Source: Synechococcus sp. PCC 7336 (GTDB lineage Bacteria; Cyanobacteriota; Cyanobacteriia; Thermostichales; PCC-7336). Taken from it: 64,000 nucleotides of DNA. Below the pieces are notes generated by a model. The model searched no databases, had not been told where the DNA came from, and saw only the letters and a list, made by a program, of their open reading frames with translations. Below are positions 36,466 to 46,099 of this stretch, in pieces. The number at the start of each line of letters is the position of its first letter. Positions within the stretch are counted from its first letter, which is position 1. A program made the translations under genes and the position numbers. The stretch lies in contig NZ_CM001776.1 of the NCBI RefSeq assembly GCF_000332275.1, forward strand, positions 2,855,737 through 2,919,736, read 5' to 3'.

Positions 36466-36596
36466 GTGACCCCTCCATTACGCAACAACAGGCTGCCCCA
36501 GCCTGTCAGCCAGACGCAGCCCCATTGCCGCTAAAACCGTGCAGGCCCCGATCGCAGTATCGAGTGCCGTTCCCCTGCTGGAGCGCGATCGCCCCC

Positions 36597-36782
36597 CTAA
36601 GCAAAGCGACTGAGAATGCCTACCACCACCACAAACACTGCCCATACAGCGGAGCCCAGCAGAATAATGCCGTTCCCCTTGGACGACTCAGTAGCAGAGC
36701 TGTACAGTACCGGTACCGCCACTACCAATAGAAAGCTGTAGAGTACGAGACCCAATAAAGAGAGTTGAAAAATATAGCTCAC
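36597..36782 (-). CDS. psbZ: Photosystem II protein PsbZ, copy B
   Basis: A 61-aa two-helix PSII subunit that stabilises PSII and phycobilisome interaction. It starts GTG AGC TAT ATT TTT CAA (MSYIFQ), which matches the PsbZ N-terminus (MSI-FQ) better than copy A, and has AGGA about 10 bases upstream. The rest is identical to copy A. It is followed by the intact ribH. A 125-bp gap on its 5' side separates it from the 3' end of folE, so its promoter should lie there. Confidence 0.9.
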   Translation of the reverse strand: MSYIFQLSLLGLVLYSFLLVVAVPVLYSSATESSKGNGIILLGSAVWAVFVVVVGILSRFA

Positions 36783-36909
36783 GGCGAGAATATCCTAAAC
36801 GAATACCAACAAGCTACCAGATTCCGGCTCCGAGGGCGCGAGCCCCCTCAGATCTGGCAGGAACTGTCCCCCAGCGGCAGAAAGTTCTCTCAACGCCAGA
36901 CCCAAACGA

Positions 36910-37575
36910 CTAAAACTGGGGCTGGTGGCGAATCAAGTTGAGAAACTCTTCCCGCGTCTTTTGCTCCTCTTTAAACGCTCCCACCATCGAGCTGGTTACA
37001 GTCCAAGAGCCGGATTTTTGCACGCCGCGCATCACCATACACATGTGGGAGGCTTCAATCACCACTGCCACACCTTGGGGTTCGAGTACTGCCATCAAGG
37101 CTTCGGCAATTTGGCGGGTGAGGCGCTCTTGCACCTGCAGGCGGCGGGAATACATTTCTACGATGCGAGCAATTTTGCTCAGGCCGACCACCTTTTGGTT
37201 GGGGATATAGGCTACGTGTGCCCGACCCATAAAGGGCAACATGTGATGCTCGCACATACTGAACATATCGATGTCGCGCACCAATACCATCTCGTCGTGA
37301 CCGACATCGAAGATAGCTCCATTCAGCAATTCCTCTAGAGACTGGTTGTAGCCGCTGGTGAGGAACTTCAGGGCTTTCGCGACGCGCTTGGGGGTCTTGA
37401 GCAGACCTTCGCGGGCGGGATCTTCACCGACACCTTCTAAGAGGACTTGTACGGCGGCTTCCATTTTGGCATCGGATTCGGGATCGCCACTGAAGTCAGC
37501 GGGGCTGAGCAGGTCTTCAGCAAAGCGATTGGTGTTGTCGAGCGAAAAGCTAGAACCGTTTTGTGCAACAGTCAT
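36910..37575 (-). CDS. folE: GTP cyclohydrolase I
   Basis: First enzyme of tetrahydrofolate and pterin synthesis. From ATG 37575 it has 221 aa; the frame extends to 37626 but the upstream residues are unlike the family. Zinc ligands are seen in [19 protein letters not shown] (Cys-His) and [12 protein letters not shown] (Cys). The typical ending EEFLNLIRH is intact. Convergent with nothing; it lies downstream of an SDR gene on the same strand by 64 bp. Confidence 0.96.
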   Translation of the reverse strand: MTVAQNGSSFSLDNTNRFAEDLLSPADFSGDPESDAKMEAAVQVLLEGVGEDPAREGLLKTPKRVAKALKFLTSGYNQSLEELLNGAIFDVGHDEMVLVRDIDMFSMCEHHMLPFMGRAHVAYIPNQKVVGLSKIARIVEMYSRRLQVQERLTRQIAEALMAVLEPQGVAVVIEASHMCMVMRGVQKSGSWTVTSSMVGAFKEEQKTREEFLNLIRHQPQF

Positions 37576-37639
37576 GCAAGAGTTACCTCTAGGCGATACA
37601 GCGATGCGTGCAGGCGACAAATCCAACAGGCATCAAAAT

Positions 37640-38374
37640 CTAAAACGTTCCCCCACTGGGCATCAGCACCAGCTCGTCCACCACGGCATTGGGGGGTAAG
37701 GACAAAGTTTGAATCAGAGCGGACGCGACCGTTTCCACATCCAACATCTGCGTCCGGTCGAAATCTGCCTGCACGGTGGGGGTATCCCACAGAGTGCTAT
37801 TGACTGCACCAGGGCAAAAGGCTGTAACGCGGATGCCGTGCTTGCTCTCCTCCTGGGCAAGGGCTTTTGACAAGCCCAGCAAGCCAAATTTACTGGCGCA
37901 GTACGCCCCCCACCCGGGAAAAGCCTGTTTTCCGGCGATCGAAATCACGGTCGCAATCTGCCCGCTACGGCGCTCCCTCATGCCGGGTAGAACTGCTTTG
38001 ATACAAGCAAATGCTGCTGTGAGATTGAGATCGAGCACTGTTTGCCAATCTTGGAGAGGGGTATCCGCAATGTCTGCGGTATATCCCATGCCAGCATTTA
38101 CGATCGTAATCTGAAAGGGGCCGCGAGCCTCAACAATCTCGTCCAATCGTTCGGGGAGTGTGGCCAAATCGGTCAGGTCGATCGCATAAGCAACGGCCTT
38201 GCCCCCCGACTGCTCGATCTCCGTCACCACTTCTGCCAACTGCGCCTTGTCGCGGGCGATCGCCACCACCGGAACCCCCAATGCAGCCAACTGCATTGCC
38301 ACTGCCCGACCAATACCGCGACTGGCACCCGTAACCAGAGCAGGTCTGGCAAGAGAGGAATTCTCAATCATCAA
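37640..38374 (-). CDS. Short-chain dehydrogenase/reductase
   Basis: A 244-aa classical SDR. The cofactor motif is VTGASRGIGRAVAMQL, the catalytic Ser is in VISIAGKQAFPG, and Tyr-x3-Lys is YCASKFG. It has no signature of a named branch that I can assign; candidates include ketoreductases and sepiapterin-type reductases, and the nearby folE is suggestive but not proof. Starts at 38374 or 38371. Confidence 0.85.
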   Translation of the reverse strand: MMIENSSLARPALVTGASRGIGRAVAMQLAALGVPVVAIARDKAQLAEVVTEIEQSGGKAVAYAIDLTDLATLPERLDEIVEARGPFQITIVNAGMGYTADIADTPLQDWQTVLDLNLTAAFACIKAVLPGMRERRSGQIATVISIAGKQAFPGWGAYCASKFGLLGLSKALAQEESKHGIRVTAFCPGAVNSTLWDTPTVQADFDRTQMLDVETVASALIQTLSLPPNAVVDELVLMPSGGTF

Positions 38375-38741
38375 AGATTTGTCCTGTAATGCCGAGTCCC
38401 TTGCTTGGGTCGAGATCTCGAACAGAGGGTTGAGGAATGGCGCGATCTAAGCACCCGCTCTGAGTCGCACAGGCAACTCGAAGTCAGTTGCTATCGAGCA
38501 AATCAGACCAGTATCGAGCGTAACAGATATGAAGTTATGTGTCGAACCCTGAGAAGAGTCTGAGGGCTATCGCATTGCGGAGTTTTGTTCTCAGGGCCTA
38601 GATTCATGGATTTCAGCCCTGGCTGCGATCGCATTTTCTGGCTCGGGGGCAGTGCTTTTGACCCAATGCGATCGGAAGAAACCCTATAATCTAGTGATAA
38701 TCGGGGCTTGACCCCTCAGCGGTATAGGAGTTACATCCGTT
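38375..38741. other. Intergenic region between the SDR and a hypothetical gene
   Basis: About 370 bp between divergent genes. A short stem GGGG-CTTGA-CCCC at about 38703-38716 and a TAGGAGT ribosome binding site at about 38726-38732 precede the next gene. No RNA gene is recognisable. Confidence 0.4.
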
Positions 38742-39128
38742 ATGAGATTTTTTAAAGCGTTGTTTGGCGGCATTGCCAACTTTTTCAAAATCCTGTTTGG
38801 AGGGCTGTTGGGAGCTTTCACGGGGCCTCAGGCAGAAGCTGCCGATCCAGCTTCTGCCACCGCCACCCTTGCCACTGCTGCCGAGCCCGCGTTTAGAGGA
38901 GATGGTGCCTCTGCAGGTTCTACCCCTGCCGCCACTGTGGCTGCTACTGTCGAGTCAACTCCCGTCGACCCCAATGCCCCGATTGAAACTGAGACCGAGG
39001 CTGAGCCTGCGGCACCAGTACAGTTTGCCTCCCTCAACGAGCTACCCCTGACTCGCCCCAAACGCCGTCCCGGTGCAGCTCTAGCTGGGTTTAAGAGCAT
39101 GGCCCGGGAGTTGATGGCTGAAGCTTAA
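38742..39128 (+). CDS. Protein with N-terminal amphipathic helices and low-complexity linker, unknown
   Basis: A 128-aa protein. Residues 1-26 repeat the pattern FFKALFGG/FFKILFGG (two similar segments), which should form membrane-binding amphipathic helices. Residues 30-95 are rich in Ala, Pro, Thr and Glu. The C-terminal segment, PLTRPKRRPGAALAGFKSMAREL, is basic. I do not recognise a family. A good ribosome binding site (TAGGAGT) stands 8-9 bases before the ATG. Confidence 0.6.
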   Translation: MRFFKALFGGIANFFKILFGGLLGAFTGPQAEAADPASATATLATAAEPAFRGDGASAGSTPAATVAATVESTPVDPNAPIETETEAEPAAPVQFASLNELPLTRPKRRPGAALAGFKSMARELMAEA

Positions 39129-39458
39129 ATTTCAGACCTTGCCCCCAGTCCCTCTCCCACACTTGATACTGCTGGCCAATTTAACATTTAGAAATATTGG
39201 CATGGTGCAAGTCCTCTGCATGGCCCTCACCCCCGGCCCCTCTCCCAAGTTTGGGAGAGGGGAGAAACAGCCGAAAATCCTTACGGGGCCTTGTTCCCCT
39301 GCCCCCAAAGTTGGGGGTAGGGGTTAGGGGAAGGGGGCCACAGGCATCTAGACAAATGGCCAATGTTTCGGAATATGAATTTCGCCAGCAGCATCACACT
39401 TGGGAGGGGGAAGTAACAGCCAGAAACAGAACAGATCGTCTTGCTGGAGCAGATAGTC
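39129..39458. other. Intergenic region with palindromic repeats
   Basis: About 330 bp between convergent genes; it contains the two-hairpin repeat described separately and otherwise no gene. Confidence 0.5.
39223..39341. repeat. Palindromic repeat, two hairpins (MITE/REP-like)
   Basis: Two GC-rich hairpins joined by about 50 bp: 39237-39262 has 12-bp perfect arms (CCCCTCTCCCAA), and 39297-39323 has nearly perfect arms around CCCCTGCCCCCAA. The surrounding CCCTCACCCC and GTTAGGGG strings are typical of the palindromic repeats dispersed in many cyanobacterial genomes. Confidence 0.75.
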
Positions 39459-41111
39459 CTAAACCTTCTGAGTGGCTGCCTCCCGCTGAGATGCACTCGC
39501 AGGCTCGGAACTCAAGGCAAAATACAAGCGATTGAGGGCATTCACATACGCATTCGCCGACGCCACAATAATGTCGGTATTGGCTGCATGACCCGAAAAC
39601 GTTTTCCCCAGCCCCTGGTGGTACAAGCGAATTGTCACCTCCCCAATCGCATCAATCCCCGCCGTCACCGATTGCACAGAATACTCAATCAATCGATTGG
39701 GCACCTGCACTAATCGATTAATCGCTTCGTACACCGCATCTACCGGTCCCGTTCCCACCGCTGCATCCGTCAGTTCCTCTCCAGCGGGAGTCAGCACCGT
39801 CACTGTTGCTGTGGGAATCTCGCGATCGCCACAACTGACCTGCACCCGTTCCAACCGGAACAGCTCGGGAATCTGGCGAATCTCGTCATTCACGATCGCC
39901 TCTAAATCCAAGTCCGAAATTTCCTTCTTCTTATCCGCCAGCTCTTTAAAGCGAACGAATGCTTTATTGAGCTCCTGCTCCGACAACTCGAAGCCCAACT
40001 CCTGCAAGCGAGTGCGAAATGCATTCCGACCCGACAACTTACCCAACACAATTGAATTTGTCTGCAAGCCAATGGTCTGGGCATCCATAATCTCGTAGGT
40101 CTGACGGTGTTTGAGCACCCCATCCTGGTGAATGCCCGACTCGTGCGAAAACGCATTTGCCCCCACGATCGCCTTGTTCGGCTGCACCAGCATTCCCGTC
40201 AGGTTCGATACCATCCGCGAGGTGCGGTAAATCTCTGGCGTGACAATATTCGTCAGCGGCTTCTCCGACTCCACCGGCAAGCCGAAATAGGGATTGAAAT
40301 AGGGACGGCGAACGTGCAACGCCATCACAATCTCTTCCAGCGAAGCATTGCCCGCCCGCTCGCCAATGCCGTTAATGGTGCATTCCACCTGGCGAGCGCC
40401 GTTCTTAATGGCTTCTAAAAAGTTTGCGACCGCAACTCCCAAATCGTCGTGACCGTGGACTGAAATGACGGCATCGCTGGCGTTGAGCACGTTCTCGCGG
40501 ATGCCCCGAATAATGCGACCGAACTCTTCGGGCATGGTGTAGCCCACCGTGTCGGGGATATTGACCGTTTTTGCCCCCGCCCGAATGGCGGTTTCCAGCA
40601 CCTGATAGAGAAATTCGGGATCGGAGCGACCGGCATCTTCAGGTGAAAACTCCACATCGGGAATCAGGGAGGCTGCTAACGCTACCATCTCTGCCACTGT
40701 TGCTAGCACTTCAGCGCGAGTTTTGCGCAGCTTGTACTGCATGTGGATATCGGACGTGGCAATAAACGTGTGAATGCGCCCCTTCGCTGCCGGTGCTAGA
40801 GCTTGTGCTGCCGTTTCGATATCGCGACGGGTGGCCCGCGCTAAACCGCAAATTGTCGGTCCTGCCTCAGTCCCCACCTCTTCGGCAATCTTTTGGACGG
40901 CCTCAAAATCCCCCGGACTGGCAAATGGAAATCCTGCCTCGATAATGTCTGCGCCCAAGCGGGCGAGCTGCCGCGCAATGGTCAGTTTTTCCTCACCATT
41001 GAGGGTGGCTCCTGGCGATTGCTCCCCATCTCGCAAGGTGGTGTCAAAAATTAGGACTCGGTCGAGTGCGGGGGGGGAAAGCGGGATGGAATTGGCGACA
41101 ACTGGCTCCAT
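39459..41111 (-). CDS. leuA: 2-isopropylmalate synthase
   Basis: First committed enzyme of leucine synthesis. At 550 aa it is full length. Catalytic motif [15 protein letters not shown] is at residues 24-38; metal-binding histidines are in [13 protein letters not shown], and [18 protein letters not shown] is typical. The C-terminal regulatory domain (leucine feedback) extends from about residue 390 and includes the [16 protein letters not shown] region. It is not in an operon here. Confidence 0.97.
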   Translation of the reverse strand: MEPVVANSIPLSPPALDRVLIFDTTLRDGEQSPGATLNGEEKLTIARQLARLGADIIEAGFPFASPGDFEAVQKIAEEVGTEAGPTICGLARATRRDIETAAQALAPAAKGRIHTFIATSDIHMQYKLRKTRAEVLATVAEMVALAASLIPDVEFSPEDAGRSDPEFLYQVLETAIRAGAKTVNIPDTVGYTMPEEFGRIIRGIRENVLNASDAVISVHGHDDLGVAVANFLEAIKNGARQVECTINGIGERAGNASLEEIVMALHVRRPYFNPYFGLPVESEKPLTNIVTPEIYRTSRMVSNLTGMLVQPNKAIVGANAFSHESGIHQDGVLKHRQTYEIMDAQTIGLQTNSIVLGKLSGRNAFRTRLQELGFELSEQELNKAFVRFKELADKKKEISDLDLEAIVNDEIRQIPELFRLERVQVSCGDREIPTATVTVLTPAGEELTDAAVGTGPVDAVYEAINRLVQVPNRLIEYSVQSVTAGIDAIGEVTIRLYHQGLGKTFSGHAANTDIIVASANAYVNALNRLYFALSSEPASASQREAATQKV

Positions 41112-41322
41112 AGCGGAATCATTCCGAGTTTGAGTAAGTTTCTACTATTGTGACACGAACCCAAGCAGTTGTAGCTTCTGCGACAACTGCTGTTGAGTAG
41201 GAATATTGAGATTATTGGCTATTTGATGGGAACGCGGGGGGACTGTCGCCACTGCTGACAAAATCGTCGCGATCCTTCAGTCTAATGGGGCAGTCCAATC
41301 TGGGGTTTCTGCCCAGATGCAG

Positions 41323-41961
41323 CTAGCGTAAAAAGGCCGTTACAATCCACATCACCAATAAGGTGGGACCGATGATGACCGCAGAGGAGGGGTTGCCTGC
41401 AAAGCCGATGCCTTGGACCACCGCTAGGGCAAATAAGAGCCCCAGACTCAAGCCACCCAGAGCCAATAAAACCGATCGCCAAAAGCGGCGCTCCTTGACA
41501 TAGAGGAAGTAGAGCGACACCAGCAACGAGATCGACATGGCCCAAGCAGGTGGGCGATCGCCACTATCGAAGAGGGCGAGCAGGAACAGTACGAACATAA
41601 TCCCCAGCGGCAGTAGGATGTCGCGGGAGGAAGGAGTGTCGAGTAGACCGGAAAGCCAGCCCGGTCGCGAACTAGTTTGAACGTTGGGGGAATTGAAATT
41701 GGGTTCGGCGGGGACGGATCGATCGGGGTAGCGGATGCGATCGGGCACCGGAATTTTGCCTTCTTGTCGCAGCCGCAGCCGCAGCATCAAGATTGAGTCG
41801 TATGCCTGCTCGACCCGCTGCTGCTCTGCCTCGCGCGCAGATTTCACAAGCCGATCGCGCGCGGCTTGAATTTCTTCAAACGAAGCATCTTCCGAGATGC
41901 CCAACACTTGGTACGGACCGCGATCGCCCATGCCGTTACTCACATTAGAATTCGCTTTCAC
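41323..41961 (-). CDS. CPP1-like membrane protein (J-like domain)
   Basis: A 212-aa protein of the CPP1/CDF1 type, known in plants as a chaperone of protochlorophyllide oxidoreductase. The N-terminal J-like domain is GPYQVLGISEDASFEEIQAARDRLVKSAREAE at residues 15-46, followed by a Ser/Pro linker and three or four membrane helices from residue 115. The C-terminus is hydrophobic. A member of this group is found in most cyanobacteria. It diverges from the GTG-started gene at 42141. Confidence 0.8.
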   Translation of the reverse strand: MKANSNVSNGMGDRGPYQVLGISEDASFEEIQAARDRLVKSAREAEQQRVEQAYDSILMLRLRLRQEGKIPVPDRIRYPDRSVPAEPNFNSPNVQTSSRPGWLSGLLDTPSSRDILLPLGIMFVLFLLALFDSGDRPPAWAMSISLLVSLYFLYVKERRFWRSVLLALGGLSLGLLFALAVVQGIGFAGNPSSAVIIGPTLLVMWIVTAFLR

Positions 41962-42140
41962 CTTAACCGAATTCCTCCTGAAATCGTCGATACTTTTGCC
42001 AAATTTTTACAGATCGTAGAACAGTCGTACAACAGAAATCTGCTGGCTGGAGGGCAAGGCTCGATTGGCTCGCAGCCCAGTGGCGATCGCCTGCCCTTAA
42101 AATTCAAAGGAATTGGATCGAGCTCGATGGGGAGATAGTT

Positions 42141-42581
42141 GTGAATCGCAAAGCCATTCTGACGGTCGAGATGCTGGATGGGGAGCGCTGCGCGGTCAAG
42201 GTCAATGGCAATCTCTTGGCCGAGTGTAAAAACTATGCAGATGCCGAGGATTTCATCGCCCAGTGGGAACTGGGAGCCCGAGGGTTTAAGTCGGGTTACG
42301 AGATTCGCCGCCAACCCATACCTGCCGTTCGCAAGCGTCAGCCTCTCCGCCGTACCGCTGCTGGCAAGCTACTCCAAGATGATGCTCTGGCGGCAGAGAC
42401 TTACGCGATCGCCGCTGTCCGAGCGCTGCTCGACCGGCACGGCTGGAGTTCCGAGCAGGTGCGTCAATTGTGCGAATACGCGATCGCCGAAGATTACAGA
42501 GCCCTGGAAGAACGCCGCCACTTGCCCCCCCTGCGGGAAGCTCCGTTCAATCCCTTTAACTTGCGACGCTTTTTTGAATAG
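42141..42581 (+). CDS. Conserved hypothetical protein
   Basis: A 146-aa protein starting with GTG, with a short beta-rich N-terminal part (AILTVEMLDGERCAVKVNGNLLAEC) and a helical C-terminus (AVRALLDRHGWSSEQVRQLCEYAIAEDY). I do not recognise a family. It is followed by ridA 144 bp downstream on the same strand. Confidence 0.6.
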   Translation: MNRKAILTVEMLDGERCAVKVNGNLLAECKNYADAEDFIAQWELGARGFKSGYEIRRQPIPAVRKRQPLRRTAAGKLLQDDALAAETYAIAAVRALLDRHGWSSEQVRQLCEYAIAEDYRALEERRHLPPLREAPFNPFNLRRFFE

Positions 42582-42725
42582 AGCATTTTCCCGGTTAGCG
42601 ATATACATTCTGTCCCGAAGGAGAGCGGAGACTCTAGGTTGGAAAATTAGAGCTTATACCGTCCACCCGAAAATTGCTCTAAAGTAGTCTGCGAACGCTC
42701 GATCGCCTTTTGGAGCCCCCACCGC

Positions 42726-43121
42726 ATGTCCGTCCCCAGCAACCGCACTCCGATTCTGACTTCTGCTGCCCCCGCCCCCGTCGGTCCTTACAATCAGGCG
42801 ATCGCCGTGCAGGGCTCGATGGTGTTCACGGCCGGCCAAATTGCCCTCGATCCCGTTACGGGCGAGATTGTGTCTGACGACATTGCCGCTCAAACCGAGC
42901 GGGTGCTGGAAAATCTGGCAGCAGTTTTGGCAGCGGCTGGCAGCTCTCTCGCCAATACAGTTAAAACCACGGTCTATCTGGCGGATATGAACGATTTTGC
43001 GGCGATGAACGAGGTATATAGCCGTTATTTCACTGGCATTGTTCCCGCTCGCTCCTGTGTGGAAGTGGCTCGCCTGCCCAAAGACGTGCGGGTGGAGATT
43101 GAGGCGATCGCCTTACGCTAA
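42726..43121 (+). CDS. ridA: RidA-family reactive intermediate deaminase
   Basis: A 131-aa Rid protein that hydrolyses reactive enamines/imines formed by PLP enzymes. The catalytic Arg lies in [22 protein letters not shown] and the N-terminal [19 protein letters not shown] is typical. Length is normal. Convergent with mdh, with 19 bp between the stops. Confidence 0.92.
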   Translation: MSVPSNRTPILTSAAPAPVGPYNQAIAVQGSMVFTAGQIALDPVTGEIVSDDIAAQTERVLENLAAVLAAAGSSLANTVKTTVYLADMNDFAAMNEVYSRYFTGIVPARSCVEVARLPKDVRVEIEAIALR

Positions 43122-43140
43122 AGCGGCTATCTCAGCAGCA

Positions 43141-44112
43141 TCAGAATAGGCCCAAGTCTGGCAAGCGCTGCACTTGCGCGCGCACCGACTCAGCTGAGGA
43201 GTGGAGGGCCTTGGATTCCTCATCGGTGAGGTCCAACTTTACAATTGCTTCTACCCCGTTACGTCCCAAGCGCACGGGAATCCCCATACACAGATCGTCA
43301 ATGCCGTATTCCCCCTGCAGCGGTATGGCTGCGGGCAGGGTGCGATGGCGATCGCGCAAAATCGCTTCCACCATCTGCGCGACTGAAGAGGATGGAGCGT
43401 AGTAGGCACTGCCCGTTTTTAACAACCGACCAATTTCGGCTCCCCCATCGCGGGTGCGTTCCAGCAACTGGGCGATCTTCTCTGCGGGCAATAACTGCGG
43501 TAAAGGGATGCCGCGAACGGTGGTGTAGCGGGGGATCGGCACCATGAGATCGCCATGTCCTCCCAATACCATTGCGGTGACGTCGGCTGCCGATGCCTGC
43601 AATTCCATTGCAACAAAGGTGGCAAATCGGGCAGCGTCTAGCACTCCTGCCATACCCATGACCTGCTGGCGGGGTAGGCCGCTCACCTTCCAGATCAGGT
43701 AGGTCATGACATCGAGCGGATTGGTGACGGCAATAAAGGTGGCATTGGGGGCTTGGGCGATCGCCTCTCGAGTGACACTGGCCACAATCTGGGCGTTGAC
43801 GCCCAGGAGCTCGTCCCGCGTCATGTCTGGGGTGCGAGGGCGTCCGGCGGTGATGACAACAATGTCTGCCCCGGCAATATCGGCGTAGTTTTGGGTACCG
43901 ATGACCGTGCGATCGTGCTGTTCGATCGCCCTTGCTTCCATTAGATCGAGGGCGACCCCCTGCGGCCTGCCTTCGATCGTGTCCAGCAGCACCACATTCG
44001 CCAGATCGCGTTCGACGATTCGTTGGGCGAGGGTGCTGCCCACCGAACCCGCTCCAATAATGGCAACTGTTTCCCGTCCCTTGAGCTGCTCGGTCATAGT
44101 TTTTTCCGGCAC
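43141..44112 (-). CDS. mdh: Malate dehydrogenase
   Basis: A 323-aa lactate/malate dehydrogenase. The NAD motif is VAIIGAGSVGSTLAQR; the substrate-specificity loop GRPRTPDMTRDEL has Arg at the position that favours malate, and the catalytic His is in LGGHGDLMVPIPR. Start at 44112 or ATG 44097 (MTEQLKG). Tail-to-tail with ridA. Confidence 0.93.
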   Translation of the reverse strand: MPEKTMTEQLKGRETVAIIGAGSVGSTLAQRIVERDLANVVLLDTIEGRPQGVALDLMEARAIEQHDRTVIGTQNYADIAGADIVVITAGRPRTPDMTRDELLGVNAQIVASVTREAIAQAPNATFIAVTNPLDVMTYLIWKVSGLPRQQVMGMAGVLDAARFATFVAMELQASAADVTAMVLGGHGDLMVPIPRYTTVRGIPLPQLLPAEKIAQLLERTRDGGAEIGRLLKTGSAYYAPSSSVAQMVEAILRDRHRTLPAAIPLQGEYGIDDLCMGIPVRLGRNGVEAIVKLDLTDEESKALHSSAESVRAQVQRLPDLGLF

Positions 44113-44365
44113 TATCAGGTGCCCAGTGTATCGCCAGAGGTCAGTCAGTCCCCCTTCCCCACAAATAGCCTACCGTGCAGGCACATCTGCCAAACGATCT
44201 CAAAATGTTGCATTTTGCCCCTCGATCCCCCTCGCGAAGGATATCCCCTCGCGAAGGATATCTGTGTAGGGAGGAAACTGGTTTCGACTGCGCTAATACA
44301 ACAGCGATCGCCGTTGATGCGGTTAAGCGCCAAAAGTTTGATCGGAACTGAGTTTGGGATTTTAA

Positions 44366-44436
44366 GCGGGTGAAGCGATTCGAACGCTCGACCGTCTCGT
44401 TGGCAACGAGAAGCTCTACCACTGAGCTACACCCGC
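44366..44436 (-). tRNA. tRNA-Gly (GCC)
   Basis: On the minus strand, GCGGGTG and CACCCGC form the acceptor stem, GCTC-AGTGGTAG-AGC the D arm, and TCTCG-TTGCCAA-CGAGA the anticodon arm with anticodon GCC; the T arm is GAGCG-TTCGAAT-CGCTT. 71 bases; the 3' CCA is not encoded. Confidence 0.95.
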
Positions 44437-44500
44437 ATCTGTGCTGATTTCAGCTTTTACATGATGGCGAGAGATCGGATCGATGTCAAGTTCGAGAACT

Positions 44501-45070
44501 TCAAACTCTTTCGGAGGGCGATCGCCCTGTATCGTAAGCTGGCAAGCCGTCAACGCTCGTCTGATTGTTTTTCTGGCGATAGGCTTCCAACCCCTCCGCT
44601 CCCTTCCGCTCAGCCCAAGCAATTAACTCGTTCCGCTGTTGCTTGTACTCGAAGAGGGGCACCCCAAAGCCGCAAGAGGTTTGTACCCGCTGAATCGCGA
44701 GGACGACAATCTGGCGCTCTCCAGGAATGCTGTCGAAGTGTCGATAGAGGTCTTGCCAGTCGGCATCCTGCGATCGCACTACTCGCCCTTTGCCATACAG
44801 GCGCAGAATCGTGGGTTTCTCCGCAAAACTGCAAAACATAATGGTCAGACGGCCATTCTCGCTCAGGTGAGCGGCAGTTTCGTTGCCGCTGCCGGTCAAG
44901 TCGAGGTAGGCGACAGTGTTGTTATTCAGGCAGCGAAAGGTGTCGATACCCTTGGGAGAGACATTGATGCTGCCGTTGCTCGCCAGGGGGGCCGTTCCCG
45001 TAAAAAACAGGTGTTGTTTGGCGATGAACCGCTCTAGCGGTGGAGTGAGTTCGGAGTAAATTTTCGCCAT
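44501..45070 (-). CDS. Pyridoxamine 5'-phosphate oxidase-family (split-barrel flavin) protein
   Basis: A 189-aa protein with the PNPOx-like barrel: FFTGTAPLASNGSINVSPKG, VAYLDLTGSGNETAAHL and LRLYGKGRVVRSQD. It likely binds FMN or F420-like flavin; enzymatic activity is unknown. A plausible 5' gap holds a plus-strand terminator. Confidence 0.85.
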   Translation of the reverse strand: MAKIYSELTPPLERFIAKQHLFFTGTAPLASNGSINVSPKGIDTFRCLNNNTVAYLDLTGSGNETAAHLSENGRLTIMFCSFAEKPTILRLYGKGRVVRSQDADWQDLYRHFDSIPGERQIVVLAIQRVQTSCGFGVPLFEYKQQRNELIAWAERKGAEGLEAYRQKNNQTSVDGLPAYDTGRSPSERV

Positions 45071-45298
45071 CGATTCACCTCAAAAGCCGCATCTCAACCA
45101 GTTTGACACGAGCGACCCGCTCGGGCGGCAACAGTTCGTCTGTATCGTTGGTATGGCATAAACATGCGTTCTAGCGCAAAGAATTTTGTGCTTTCTGCGA
45201 TTTAACTCTGCAGTAAGAGCCTGGGGCAACATATTTTAGTTAGGTCTATCGTGATGGATATAGCAACTTGCCATCGCAATGTTGTCATTAAGTAGCAG
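45071..45298 (+). ncRNA. Possible small transcript ending at a strong terminator
   Basis: The region between the divergent starts and ends holds no recognised gene, but on the plus strand it ends in a complete hairpin-T terminator. The only short frame is 13 codons (MDIATCHRNVVIK) near 45254. A short RNA read from a promoter in this region would fit. No known RNA family could be recognised. Confidence 0.3.
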
Positions 45299-45327
45299 GG
45301 AGAGGTCAAATGTCCTCTCCTTTTTTT
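45299..45327 (+). terminator. Rho-independent terminator
   Basis: Stem GGAGAGG at 45299-45305 with CCTCTCC at 45314-45320, an 8-base loop, then seven T. It reads on the plus strand, although both flanking genes (the PNPOx-like gene and the membrane protein) lie on the minus strand, so its transcript is not accounted for by them. Confidence 0.85.
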
Positions 45328-45387
45328 CGATCTGACTTTAGAGATCAGCTATCTCTACTTCAGGGCAGTTTGGGATTCTTCTGTAGG

Positions 45388-46095
45388 CTAATCTTCTGTA
45401 GACTCATCTTCTGATGAAGCCGGTACAATCTCTGTCGGCGATGCAGGCTCGTAGCGCGAGAGCAAGTTCGGCCACTCCCAGCCCAATGTTGTAAAATCAT
45501 CCGCCGCACCTTCAACGGTGACGGGGGCGATCGCCGTCAGTTCGCCATCTTCCATCACCATGACGCGCAAGGTGGCCAGAGGCACTTGCAAAAACAAATT
45601 CGCCCCCAAAAGACCCAAGCTGGCAATGAGAAATCGGCTGATGGGCGCACCCGGACTGTCGGCAATGGGGGATAGTCCTTCCAGCAGGGGGTAGATCTGA
45701 TAGAGATCGCTTAAAAAATAAACCAGCAGAATGGCGACAGCGGCAGCTAGCCAGCGATGTTCGCGAGCTTGAAATGCTGCCAGAATACGACGGCGATCGT
45801 CAGCAAGCTGATGGGGGGGTAGGGCGAGGAGTAAGACGCTAAAAATATTGAAGGGTCGATAGCACTGCATTGCCAGAATGGGTAGTATCCCTGCCAGCGC
45901 GATTGCCATTTTTTCCAGGCCCGCCGGACCGAGGGGGTCTCCGGTCGCCAGACCGATGGCACACAGCAACATCCACAGGGGGAAAACCAAAATTCCCGCC
46001 ACGTGAATCCAGACAAACGGGTCGAACCAACTCTGACGCACCGCCAAATCCTCAGGGACAACTGGATTTACAGACCATGGGTTGATAGAACCCAT
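45388..46095 (-). CDS. Low-complexity-tail membrane protein
   Basis: A 235-aa protein from ATG 46095 (the frame continues to 46164, overlapping ndhS). Four membrane segments are visible (WIHVAGILVFPLWMLLCAIGL, MAIALAGILPILAMQCY, WLAAAVAILLVYFLSDLY and FLIASLGLLGANLFLQ); the C-terminus is a Ser/Glu-rich tail, SPTEIVPASSEDESTED. It matches my recollection of the cyanobacterial family with a low-complexity tail. The gene starts 4 bp after ndhS; function unknown. Confidence 0.75.
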   Translation of the reverse strand: MGSINPWSVNPVVPEDLAVRQSWFDPFVWIHVAGILVFPLWMLLCAIGLATGDPLGPAGLEKMAIALAGILPILAMQCYRPFNIFSVLLLALPPHQLADDRRRILAAFQAREHRWLAAAVAILLVYFLSDLYQIYPLLEGLSPIADSPGAPISRFLIASLGLLGANLFLQVPLATLRVMVMEDGELTAIAPVTVEGAADDFTTLGWEWPNLLSRYEPASPTEIVPASSEDESTED

Positions 46096-46099
46096 AGAT

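Noticed and set aside
45254-45295. 13-codon frame near the plus-strand terminator as a peptide gene
   Set aside because: Too short to support from sequence alone; kept only as part of the possible small transcript.
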